Positions 16,963 through 24,353 of a DNA stretch of 45,507 nt are shown here, in pieces (position 1 is the stretch's first letter; each line of letters opens with the position of its first letter). Below the pieces are notes generated by a model. The model saw only the letters and a program-made list of their open reading frames with translations, was not told the DNA's origin and made no database searches. The stretch spans positions 1-45,507 of the forward strand of contig CAXPZW010000021.1 of assembly GCA_964221845.1 (NCBI GenBank). The letters are read 5' to 3'. A program made the translations under genes and the position numbers. Origin of the DNA: CAXPZW01 sp964221845 (GTDB taxonomy: Bacteria; Bacteroidota; Bacteroidia; Flavobacteriales_D; Sanyastnellaceae).

Positions 16963-17202
16963 TTATGCTTCAGATTCAACTTCCGCCTCGAGCTTGCGCA
17001 CGCGGCGGTCCAACACAAACAAATAACCGAACATGCCCAGCAAAATCAGCACCACCACCGCAAGCACGGTGTAGAACTTGGCCGATTGGAAGAAGGTGCC
17101 TTCCAAGGCGCTCACAGGCTGGTCAGCTGCGGCCGTTGCGTGTATTGAAAACACCACCAACAAGGCCAATGTTGTCAGACTTCGGGTCAAAACAGGGTTC
17201 AT
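16963..17202 (-). CDS. ccmD: CcmD-like small membrane protein
   Basis: A 79-residue protein between ccmC and ccmE. It has a signal-peptide-like or first hydrophobic segment (LTRSLTTLALLVVFSIHATAAA), a second helix (FYTVLAVVVLILLGMFGYLFVL) and a charged C-terminal tail (DRRVRKLEAEVESEA). CcmD-type proteins help release holo-CcmE from the CcmABC complex; their sequences are poorly conserved, so the call depends on size, topology and position. The ATG overlaps the ccmC stop (ATGA). Confidence 0.75.
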   Translation of the reverse strand: MNPVLTRSLTTLALLVVFSIHATAAADQPVSALEGTFFQSAKFYTVLAVVVLILLGMFGYLFVLDRRVRKLEAEVESEA

Positions 17203-18245
17203 GAGCGCTCTTCGATTTTGAGACGTACGCGATCCAAGCGTACGTTCAGGTTATACAGCCACACCGACACCAGCATCCAACCGATGACCGCCGGGTAAAA
17301 CACCCAGCGCAGGGTATCGTCCAAATCGTATTGTGAAAAGGCAGGGCTGCTGCCTTTGCCCGGGTGCAAGGACTCGGTGAAGCGGGGCAGCACCATCAAC
17401 AGCACCACCAGCATGGCAAAGGCAAATATGTTGTAGACCGCAGCAATGCGGGCGCGTTTGTCGGGATCATCAATGCTGGCGCGCAGCAAGGCGTAGGCCA
17501 CATAAATCATGAAGGTAACCATGGCCCCGTTGAGTTGGGGGTCGTCCACCCACCAGTCGCCCCAGGTGAAGCGGGCCCAGAAGGATCCAGTGATCAGGCC
17601 CAAGAGGCAAAACATCAGCCCCACATCCACCGCACCCTTGGCACGCAAGTCGTTGTTGACTTTGCCGCCGATCAGGTATTGAATGGAGTTGACCACTGCG
17701 ATGATCATCAGTAAAAACATGGTGAACCACATGGGCACGTGCCAACACAGATTGCGAATGGTCTCAAACAACACCACTTGGAAGGGGAAGCCGAGCTCGG
17801 CGGGTTCGTTGCGTTCAACTTGGATTTCGGCACTGGCTGCCAAAGGCTTGCCCGCAGTGAAGTTCTCCAAACGCAGAGCATTAGGCAGGTAGAGGGTGCC
17901 GTCAAAATCGGTGTTGGCGTACAGATCAAGAACCGTGTCGGGCAGTTGTTGGGGAATGGTGAAGGTGACCTGTGCGTGGTCGCCGTCGGTGGCGGTCACT
18001 TCACGCGAGACGAGCCAGTGCGCTACCGTGTCGCCTTCAACCACTCCAGAAGCCAGCAGCATGAACTGCACCGAAGCGTCCTGAAAATGAGTGCGGTAAC
18101 CGATGACGTCCACCACCTGCTCTCCGGGAGAAACCGTGCCGGTGCCCACATCCAAAATGCAAGAGTTCAGCGGCGTCAACAGGCTGCGAACGGCGGCGTA
18201 CACCAAGATGGCGAGCGCCAAAAACTTCCACCAAAGGGATTTCAT
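17199..18245 (-). CDS. ccmC: Heme-handling protein CcmC with N-terminal periplasmic extension
   Basis: An inner-membrane protein of the WWD heme-handling family that loads heme onto CcmE. The core begins near residue 160 with the family helices and holds the tryptophan-rich motif TWGDWWVDDPQLN at about 227-240, followed by LLRASIDDPDKRARIAAVYN. At 348 residues it is over 100 longer than ordinary CcmC. The surplus is N-terminal: a first helix (FLALAILVYAAVRSLL), then about 120 residues of beta-rich, soluble sequence (about 28-150) before the core. From topology this segment should lie in the periplasm. Its role is unknown. It sits 15 nt after ccmB. Confidence 0.88.
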   Translation of the reverse strand: MKSLWWKFLALAILVYAAVRSLLTPLNSCILDVGTGTVSPGEQVVDVIGYRTHFQDASVQFMLLASGVVEGDTVAHWLVSREVTATDGDHAQVTFTIPQQLPDTVLDLYANTDFDGTLYLPNALRLENFTAGKPLAASAEIQVERNEPAELGFPFQVVLFETIRNLCWHVPMWFTMFLLMIIAVVNSIQYLIGGKVNNDLRAKGAVDVGLMFCLLGLITGSFWARFTWGDWWVDDPQLNGAMVTFMIYVAYALLRASIDDPDKRARIAAVYNIFAFAMLVVLLMVLPRFTESLHPGKGSSPAFSQYDLDDTLRWVFYPAVIGWMLVSVWLYNLNVRLDRVRLKIEERS

Positions 18246-18260
18246 GCAGACACGGCGTTT

Positions 18261-18920
18261 TTACTCGCGCCAAAGGTATGGAAACAGCAAGTAGCTGAGG
18301 CCCAGAATGAGCACGGTGATGCCCCCCAACAGGCCCAATTTTCCCACAATTTCTGCAAAGGCTTGGCCTTGCAACGCGCTGAAGGTGATGTCGCGCAAAA
18401 CCAGCAGCACAGGAATGAGCACCGGAAAGGCCAATACCGCCGTCAACCCCACGTTGTTTCCAGTCTTGACCGCAATGCCTGAAATGAGGGTCAACCCGGC
18501 GCCCAAGGCCATGGCGCCCACCACCAATCCGGTAACAAAGGCTCCCATGTTGGCCGCTGCCAGCACCGCATCGCCCAAAAACAACACCAGACAGCCCAGC
18601 GCCAGCAAGGAAAGCACGCCCATAAACAGCGCGTTGAACACCAACTTGGCCAGGATCAATTGCTCGGGCGAGACCACCGTGTACAGGTACAGCTGCACCC
18701 GCGGCGGCTCGTGCCGAAAGGTGCGCGCCATGGCCTGAAACGCAGTGAACAACACAATGATCCACATCAGTGCATTCCACGTGGCCACCGCATCCAACTC
18801 CTTGAAATTCAGGTAGCATACATACACTGTGCTGACCATGTACATGACCACCCCCACGAGCGTTTCACGGCTGCGGAGTTCCAAGCGGAGTTCTTTGCGA
18901 AGGAGGGTGAGCATATTCAA
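18261..18920 (-). CDS. ccmB: Heme exporter subunit CcmB
   Basis: The membrane subunit of the CcmAB ABC transporter that powers release of holo-CcmE. It has 219 residues and six hydrophobic segments, and starts with the amphipathic LTLLRKELRLELRSRE that is typical of CcmB. The conserved FRHEPPRVQLYLYTVVSPEQLILAK segment (in part) lies near 68-92. CcmA, the ATPase partner, is not in the window, although it commonly sits next to ccmB. Starts at 18920 or at the second Met, 18914. It is 68 nt downstream of holA, with a TAACTTCG box in between, so the ccm genes may have their own promoter. Confidence 0.9.
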   Translation of the reverse strand: MNMLTLLRKELRLELRSRETLVGVVMYMVSTVYVCYLNFKELDAVATWNALMWIIVLFTAFQAMARTFRHEPPRVQLYLYTVVSPEQLILAKLVFNALFMGVLSLLALGCLVLFLGDAVLAAANMGAFVTGLVVGAMALGAGLTLISGIAVKTGNNVGLTAVLAFPVLIPVLLVLRDITFSALQGQAFAEIVGKLGLLGGITVLILGLSYLLFPYLWRE

Positions 18921-18940
18921 AGCGGCATTTCTTACTGGTG

Positions 18941-18948
18941 CGAAGTTA
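18941..18948 (-). promoter_or_regulatory. Candidate -7 box before ccmB
   Basis: The minus strand reads TAACTTCG, 20 nt before the ATG at 18920, one base off TAnnTTTG. A TTG lies 16 nt upstream of the box, closer than the usual 18-20. Confidence 0.3.
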
Positions 18949-18988
18949 ACAAGCCGTCATGTCCCAATTTGCCAGATGTGATTCGTGA

Positions 18989-20005
18989 CTAATGCAGGGT
19001 TTTGAAGATCATCTCGCGCATCAACGCATCGGTCTCCATTTTGTCCACATCTATGCCCTTGACCTTGCGGTCCATCTCTCGCAGGTAACCGATGATGCGG
19101 CGCAACTTGCCGTACGGATAGAGTTGGCCCGCCTTCGCGTAATCGCCCACCACAAAAGGTGGAATGCGCAGCACCTTGGCCACATTGGCCGAGCTCTTGT
19201 CTTTGAGCGTGCTGTACACCAGCAGCTTAGAGAAGTAGCTGTACAACACCGGAATCACCATTTGCAACGGGTGGGTCTTGGGGTTGGCCAAGAAGTAGTT
19301 CACGATGCGGTTGGCCTTGGTCACGTCCTTCACACTGAGGGCGCGTTGGAGCTCGAAGATGTTGTAATCCTTAGAGATGCCGATGTTCTTCTCGATCTCA
19401 TCCGGGGTAATTTCGGCGCCTTTGGGTACCAAGATCATCAGCTTGTCCAGCTCGTTGGAGAGCTTGCTGAGGTCGGTGCCCAGGAATTCGGCGAGCAGGT
19501 AGGAGGCCTTGTCGGTGATCGCGTAGCCGTGATCCTCGGTGTATTGCTTGACCCAGCCGGGGATGCGGGCTTCTTTGAGCCGGGGGCTTTCGAACCACAC
19601 GCCGGTGGTCTTGAGCTTTTTGACCGCTTTGGAACGCCCGTCCATTTTCTTGCCCTTGTAGGCAAACACAAGCACTGTGGAGGGTTGCGGATTGCCCGCG
19701 TAGTGTTCCAGGGCGGAGAGGTTTTCGGACTTCTTCCAATCAGCCATGGCTTGGGCCTCGCGCACAACGAGCACCTGGCGCTCGCCCATCATGGGAAACG
19801 CCTTGGCCGAGGAAATAACCTGGTCCATGCTCACGTCGCGGCCGTAGACCACCGTGAGGTTGAAGGCCTTTTCGGCCTCGGTCAAGAGTTCGTCTTCCAG
19901 CACTTGGGAGATCTGGTCGATGAAGTACGGTTCCTCGCCCATCAGGGCGTAGATGGGCGCGATTTCGCCCGAGCGGATGTCTCGTAGAATGCGGAGGTGG
20001 TCCAT
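18989..20005 (-). CDS. holA: DNA polymerase III delta subunit
   Basis: The clamp-loader delta subunit (338 residues) that opens the beta sliding clamp. The N-terminal domain has IYALMGEEPYFIDQI, in place of the family YLLxGxExxLI pattern, and PMMGERQVLVVREAQAM. The middle carries LLAEFLGTDLSKLSNELDKL, characteristic of delta (xxLGxDLxxLxxELEKL). The C-terminal helical collar domain has NIFELQRALSVKDVTKANRI. Length agrees with the family. The ATG is 3 nt after the amn stop. Confidence 0.92.
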   Translation of the reverse strand: MDHLRILRDIRSGEIAPIYALMGEEPYFIDQISQVLEDELLTEAEKAFNLTVVYGRDVSMDQVISSAKAFPMMGERQVLVVREAQAMADWKKSENLSALEHYAGNPQPSTVLVFAYKGKKMDGRSKAVKKLKTTGVWFESPRLKEARIPGWVKQYTEDHGYAITDKASYLLAEFLGTDLSKLSNELDKLMILVPKGAEITPDEIEKNIGISKDYNIFELQRALSVKDVTKANRIVNYFLANPKTHPLQMVIPVLYSYFSKLLVYSTLKDKSSANVAKVLRIPPFVVGDYAKAGQLYPYGKLRRIIGYLREMDRKVKGIDVDKMETDALMREMIFKTLH

Positions 20006-20008
20006 GGA

Positions 20009-20782
20009 TCAGGTCCAGAGCAGGTGACGCACAGAACGGCCGTTGTTCTTGATCTCGTGCAGCGCGTCGATGCCCATTTTGATCTGCAAATCAACAAAAT
20101 TCCGACTCACCTTTTGGTCCGATGAAGAGGTCTTGACCCCGTCGGGTGTCATGGGGTTGTCGCTGACCAGCAACAGCGCTCCGGTCGGGATTTTGTTGGC
20201 AAAGCCTACCGAAAAGAGCGTGGCGGTTTCCATGTCGATGGCGCCTGCACGGATTTTACGCAGGTACTGCTTGAATTCTTCGTCCCACTCCCACACGCGA
20301 CGGTTGGTCGTGTAGCAGGTGCCCGTCCAGTAGTCCTTCTTGTAATCGCGGACCGTAGAAGAGATGGCGCGCTGCAGCGCAAAAGCCGGGAGCGCAGGCA
20401 CCTCGGTGGGGAAGTAATCGTTCGAGGCCCCTTCACCGCGAATGCCGGCGATGGGTAGCACAAAGTCTCCGAGTTTGATTTTGGACTTGAGCGCGCCGCA
20501 TTTGCCCAAGAACAGCACGGCCTTCGGACGCTTGGCGCTCAGCAAATCCATGATCGTGGCCGCGTTGGCCGAACCCATGCCAAAGTTGATGATCGAGAGG
20601 TTGTCCGCCGTGCAATTGCTCATGGCCTTGTCGCGTCCGTGCACCTCTGCTTTGTGCCATTCGGCAAACTTCTCGACGTAGTCTTCGAAGTTGGTGAGCA
20701 GGACGTAGTCCCCAAACGCCTCGATTTCGGTGCCGGTGTAGCGGGGGAGCCAGTTGCGAACAATTTCCTCTTTGGTCTTCAT
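20009..20782 (-). CDS. amn: AMP nucleosidase
   Basis: A 257-residue enzyme that hydrolyses AMP to adenine and ribose 5-phosphate, in the nucleoside phosphorylase fold. Recognisable are IINFGMGSANAATIMDLL, AVLFLGKCGALK, and the purine-binding GAIDMETATLFS near the C-terminal third. It is the short Bacteroidota form; E. coli Amn is about 480 residues with an extra N-terminal domain. First gene of the minus-strand cluster; it diverges from the HsdR_N protein with a 43 nt gap. Confidence 0.9.
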   Translation of the reverse strand: MKTKEEIVRNWLPRYTGTEIEAFGDYVLLTNFEDYVEKFAEWHKAEVHGRDKAMSNCTADNLSIINFGMGSANAATIMDLLSAKRPKAVLFLGKCGALKSKIKLGDFVLPIAGIRGEGASNDYFPTEVPALPAFALQRAISSTVRDYKKDYWTGTCYTTNRRVWEWDEEFKQYLRKIRAGAIDMETATLFSVGFANKIPTGALLLVSDNPMTPDGVKTSSSDQKVSRNFVDLQIKMGIDALHEIKNNGRSVRHLLWT

Positions 20783-20825
20783 GGATCGGGTTGTGCTGAG
20801 TAGTTTGGTCGGAAGATCGCAAAAT

Positions 20826-21263
20826 ATGCAACCGCTGAACCTGCCTCCCTACCCTTTTCGCCTCAAGCGCGTCAACGGGGAGATCCACATCTTTGATGAG
20901 CTGCGGTCCAAGTGGCTGGTGTGCGCGCCCGAAGAGTGGGTGCGCCAGCATTTGGTCATGTACCTGATCCACCACAAAGGCTACGCCAAAGGAAGGATCG
21001 GGATTGAGCATGCACTGACCCTGTCGGGTATCACGCGACGGGCGGACATCGTGACCTTTGACGCCGCGGGAAATCCGCAGCTGCTCGTGGAATGCAAAGC
21101 GCCCAAAATCAAGCTCACCGAAGCTGTGTTTGACCAAGCCGTGCAGTACAACCAAGTGCTGGGCATGCCTTATTTGGCGGTGTCCAACGGGTTGGAGCAC
21201 CATTGCTGCACTTGGGTCGACGGCAGGGTGGTGTTTTTGGAAGACTGGCCCGCAGGGGCGTGA
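20826..21263 (+). CDS. HsdR N-terminal-like PD-(D/E)xK protein
   Basis: A 145-residue stand-alone protein with the fold of the type I restriction enzyme R-subunit N-terminus (HSDR_N_2-like). The nuclease-type signature is visible: D74 in RRADIVTFD, then ECK at 89-91 in LLVECKAPKIKL. There are no helicase motifs and no hsdM/hsdS nearby, so it is not a working type I system. I recall such small proteins next to holA in other Bacteroidota, which suggests a housekeeping role in DNA metabolism, but none is proven. The ATG at 20826 begins MQPLNLPPYPF; the upstream frame to 20754 would run into amn on the other strand. Confidence 0.8.
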   Translation: MQPLNLPPYPFRLKRVNGEIHIFDELRSKWLVCAPEEWVRQHLVMYLIHHKGYAKGRIGIEHALTLSGITRRADIVTFDAAGNPQLLVECKAPKIKLTEAVFDQAVQYNQVLGMPYLAVSNGLEHHCCTWVDGRVVFLEDWPAGA

Positions 21264-21316
21264 ATAACTGCGCAACAAAATGCGGCCTTGACCTAGGAGC
21301 AACTGCACCGTGACGC

Positions 21317-21324
21317 TATTTTTG
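21317..21324 (+). promoter_or_regulatory. Candidate -7 box before the DUF5606 gene
   Basis: TATTTTTG fully matches TAnnTTTG and lies 16 nt before the ATG. The nearest TTG is 26 nt upstream, too far for a normal -33 element. Confidence 0.45.
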
Positions 21325-21340
21325 CCGGAAATCCATTTCG

Positions 21341-21769
21341 ATGAACCTGGAGAACATCCTCGCCATCAGCGGCAAACCCGGTCTGTTTAAAATGCTGTCC
21401 AACAGCGGCCGCAGCATCATTGTTGAATCTCTGCTCGACGGCAAGCGCATGCCCGTACAAGCCACCCACAAAGTGAGCGCCCTGCAGGACATCTCCATCT
21501 ACACCTATGACGACGACGTGCCCTTGAGCGAAGTCTTCGACAAAATCAAGGACCACGCCGGCGACGACCCCGCCATCTCACACAAGTCTTCCAACGAAGA
21601 ATTGCGCGACTACATGGGTGAAGTACTCCCCAAGTTTGACGAGGACCGCGTGTACCCGTCTGACCTGAAGAAGCTCTTCCAATGGTACAACCTCCTGCAC
21701 AAGCACGACTTGCTCCTGCCCAACGCCGAGGAAACCCCCAGCGAAAACGCTGAGGAAAGTGCTGAATAA
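21341..21769 (+). CDS. DUF5606 domain protein
   Basis: A 142-residue cytoplasmic protein resembling the Bacteroidota DUF5606 family, function unknown. The start NLENILAISGKPGLFKMLSNSGRSIIVESL is the family hallmark (shown here in part: ISGKPGLFK). It is a beta-rich domain to about residue 65, then helices (LREVF-like EVFDKIKD, LRDYMGEVLPKFDEDRVYPSDLKKLFQWYNLL) and an acidic tail (AEETPSENAEESAE). A strong terminator follows, so it forms a single-gene unit. Confidence 0.85.
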   Translation: MNLENILAISGKPGLFKMLSNSGRSIIVESLLDGKRMPVQATHKVSALQDISIYTYDDDVPLSEVFDKIKDHAGDDPAISHKSSNEELRDYMGEVLPKFDEDRVYPSDLKKLFQWYNLLHKHDLLLPNAEETPSENAEESAE

Positions 21770-21789
21770 GCCATCTCCACTCCTTTTCC

Positions 21790-21812
21790 AGCCCGGTTCA
21801 CCGGGCTTTTTT
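21790..21812 (+). terminator. Intrinsic terminator after the DUF5606 gene
   Basis: AGCCCGG-TTCA-CCGGGCT is a perfect 7 bp hairpin directly followed by TTTTT, 20 nt after the stop codon. Confidence 0.9.
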
Positions 21813-21854
21813 GTACGCCATTGTCAGCCGCGTGACCGATTGCCGGATTATTAA

Positions 21855-21894
21855 GTGTACTTTGCACACCACGAAAGGTGTACTTTTTACACCT
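21855..21894 (+). promoter_or_regulatory. Two tandem dyads (operator candidate)
   Basis: GTGTACTTTGCACACC (21855-21870) and GTGTACTTTTTACACC (21878-21893) are direct copies with a 23 bp period. The second is part of the perfect inverted repeat AGGTGTA-CTTTT-TACACCT (21876-21894). They lie 23 nt before the GTG of the type IX-secreted protein. A pair of phased dyads is typical of a dimeric regulator; the regulator is unknown. TACTTTG within the first copy could also be a shortened -7 box. Confidence 0.5.
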
Positions 21895-21916
21895 TCCAAC
21901 TAAAAACCTCCGGACC

Positions 21917-23230
21917 GTGCACCGATTTTCCCTGATTGCCCTGAGTGCCTGCCTGCTGACCATCACCACGCAAGCCCAAACCCTGCCCATTTACTTCGAA
22001 AGCGACGTGACCACCGCTGACTTTGTCGACTTCGACGGCGGCACCGGTGAGGTGGTGGCCAACCCCTACCAAAACCCCGCAAACCCCAGCGAAAACGTGG
22101 GACGCATCGTACGCATTGGAGGTGAGATTTGGGCCGGATCAAAGATTCTGCTGAACGAAACCCTGGACTTCTCGGTCAACACCACCATCCAAATGAAGGT
22201 GTACACCGATGCGCCTGTGGGTACCACCGTGCGCCTCAAACTTGAAGGCGGCGCCGCATTCGACAACGATGCCGAAACCACCGTATCCGGCGAATGGGAA
22301 ACCTTGGTTTGGGACTACACCGGCCAACCCATGGTCTACACCGATTTGGTGTTCATGTTTGACTTTGGCAACTACGGCGACGGTTCGGAGACCTCCACCT
22401 TCTACTTCGACGACATCAAACAATCTTACATCGGCGAGCAACTGGACCTCCCAGTGACCTTTGAGGAGCCACTGATCAACTACGGCCTCACCGATTTTGC
22501 AGGCAACACCTCCTTTGTGGAGACCGATCCTGAGGACGCAGAAAACACCGTAGCACGCATTGTGCGCATGGAAACCGCGTGGACCTACGCCGGCACCACC
22601 ATTGGTACCCCTGGCGGATTTGTGTCCAACATTCCTTTCAGCAACGACTCTACCATCATGACCGTACGCGTGTGGTCGCCGCAAGCCGGCTACAACGTGC
22701 GCCTCAAAGTGGAGAACTCCATGGACGGCGGCCAAACCTGTGAAACCGAATCCATCACCACAGCCACCGGAGCCTGGGAAACCATGGTCTTTGACTTCTC
22801 CAACGCCGTACCCGGCACGCCTTCATTGGCTTCAGGTTTGGGACAAGGTTGGACCTTCAACAAGGCCTCCATCTTCTTCAACTTTGGACTCGAAGGCTGG
22901 CAGATTGGCGAGCAGACCTACTACATCGACGACGTGTACTTTGGCATGCCCCCAGCAGACGAAGAAGAGCCCATTGGCATTGAAGAACTCGTAGCCTCAC
23001 CCCTGCTGGTACACCCCACGCACGCGGGTAACTGGAGCGTTTCACTCGAAGGCGGCATGCTGCACAGCTGCAGCGTCTTTGACGTGTTTGGTAAACTGCT
23101 GTTCACCGCTGAGCGTGGCGCTCAAACCGTGGAAGTACCCGCTGCCGATTGGCCCTCAGGCCAGTACATCGTGGCGGTACACAGCAGCGCAGGCACCCGA
23201 TCGGTGTCTTACGTGCACACCGCGCGCTAA
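21917..23230 (+). CDS. Type IX-secreted protein with two CBM-like domains
   Basis: A 437-residue exported protein. A signal peptide (VHRFSLIALSACLLTITTQA) starts at GTG 21917. Two related beta-sandwich domains of about 150-170 residues follow; both start with a FE-x-x-x...DF-x-G pattern, have VGRIVRIGG / VARIVRMET, end with TFYFDDI / TYYIDDVYFG, and resemble carbohydrate-binding modules. The last 75 residues are a type IX sorting domain: VHPTHAGNWSVSLEGG, CSVFDVFGKLLF, PSGQYIVAVHSSAGTRSVSY. It should be moved to the cell surface or released by PorSS and cleaved there. No catalytic domain is present, so binding or adhesion is the likely job. It is convergent with the next gene, with 3 nt between stops. 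Confidence 0.82.
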   Translation: MHRFSLIALSACLLTITTQAQTLPIYFESDVTTADFVDFDGGTGEVVANPYQNPANPSENVGRIVRIGGEIWAGSKILLNETLDFSVNTTIQMKVYTDAPVGTTVRLKLEGGAAFDNDAETTVSGEWETLVWDYTGQPMVYTDLVFMFDFGNYGDGSETSTFYFDDIKQSYIGEQLDLPVTFEEPLINYGLTDFAGNTSFVETDPEDAENTVARIVRMETAWTYAGTTIGTPGGFVSNIPFSNDSTIMTVRVWSPQAGYNVRLKVENSMDGGQTCETESITTATGAWETMVFDFSNAVPGTPSLASGLGQGWTFNKASIFFNFGLEGWQIGEQTYYIDDVYFGMPPADEEEPIGIEELVASPLLVHPTHAGNWSVSLEGGMLHSCSVFDVFGKLLFTAERGAQTVEVPAADWPSGQYIVAVHSSAGTRSVSYVHTAR

Positions 23231-23233
23231 GAC

Positions 23234-24280
23234 TTACTCGTTCCCATACATCTTGACGGCGGTCTCGCCGGTCGACTTGCGGAATCCGCGGAACATTCCA
23301 GCGGAGTTGAAGGTCATGGCCACGTTGCCATAACGGTCCAGGCCAATGATGCCACCTTCGCCGTCCATACGCACCAGCTTGTCCATGACCACTGCACGTG
23401 CAGCCTCCTCGAGCGATGCGCCCCCGTGCTCCACACGCGCGCAGATGTCGTGCGCCACGGCGGTACGGATGAAGTATTCGCCATGTCCGGTGCAGGAAAT
23501 GGCAGCTGAGTTGTTGTCGGCGTAGGTACCGGCAGAAATCACCGGGCTGTCGCCAATGCGCCCATTCCGCTTGAAGGTCATGCCTCCGGTAGAAGTACCA
23601 GCGGCCAGGTTGCCCTTGTTGTCCAAGGCCACGCAGCCCACGGTACCAAACTTGGCGTCCGGCCAGCGGTCCAGGTGGAAGGCCTGCCCGGCTGCGGCCA
23701 GTGAATCTTCGTTGGCTTTGATGCGCATATAGCGGTTCCACGATTTCTCGCTCCAGAAGTAGCTGGAGTCCACCATGGTGAGCCCTTGGTCTTGCGCAAA
23801 CAAGGTGGCGCCTCCTCCGCTGAAGAACACGTGCTCGCTGTGGTCCATGACCGCACGTGCCGCGGTAATCGGGTTTTTTACTTGCTGGATGCCAGTGACC
23901 GCACCACAGTTCAAGTCCGAGCCTTGCATGATGCTGGCGTCCATTTCGTTGATGCCTTCTGCGGTAAACACCGCGCCCTTGCCAGCGTTGAATAGCGGGC
24001 TGTCCTCCAACACCTGGATGGCGGCTACGACTGCATCGGTGCTGCTACCTCCTGCGGCTAACACGGCCTCTCCAGCGTCCAATGCCGCGGTCAAGCGGTC
24101 GCGGTACGCGGCTTCTTCCTCATCGGTGTACGACTCGGAATCAAAGTAGCCTGCGCCCCCATGGATGACCAGAGCCCACTCGGGCGCTTCGGGTTCAAGC
24201 ATGTGCGGATTTTCGCCAGCTTCATGCGAGTGGCACGCGGCAAAGAGCAGGATCAGGGGAAGGTAGAGGAGGTTGCGCAT
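23234..24280 (-). CDS. Isoaspartyl peptidase/L-asparaginase lipoprotein
   Basis: A 348-residue Ntn-hydrolase of the T2 family. It is made as a precursor that cleaves itself to expose a catalytic threonine, then hydrolyses isoaspartyl dipeptides and asparagine. Seen here: ALVIHGGAGYF at the start of the mature part, PLFNAGKGAVFTAEG, the cleavage site before T213 in AKFGTVGCVALD, GTSTGGMTFKRNGRIGDSP, and a GHGEYFIR motif. The N-terminal LLYLPLILLFAAC with Cys16 is a lipobox, so the enzyme is probably membrane-anchored in the periplasm. I chose 24280 as start because the frame to 24454 would cover the divergent transporter promoter and gene start. Confidence 0.88.
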   Translation of the reverse strand: MRNLLYLPLILLFAACHSHEAGENPHMLEPEAPEWALVIHGGAGYFDSESYTDEEEAAYRDRLTAALDAGEAVLAAGGSSTDAVVAAIQVLEDSPLFNAGKGAVFTAEGINEMDASIMQGSDLNCGAVTGIQQVKNPITAARAVMDHSEHVFFSGGGATLFAQDQGLTMVDSSYFWSEKSWNRYMRIKANEDSLAAAGQAFHLDRWPDAKFGTVGCVALDNKGNLAAGTSTGGMTFKRNGRIGDSPVISAGTYADNNSAAISCTGHGEYFIRTAVAHDICARVEHGGASLEEAARAVVMDKLVRMDGEGGIIGLDRYGNVAMTFNSAGMFRGFRKSTGETAVKMYGNE

Positions 24281-24353
24281 GGCGAGGGTTTGAGGGTTAA
24301 ACCTCGGGAATCGTAGCCAAACTGCAACGCACAAATTCCCGATCTTCCGCCCC

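Noticed and set aside
20826..21263. Type I restriction system
   Set aside because: No helicase domain and no hsdM or hsdS nearby.
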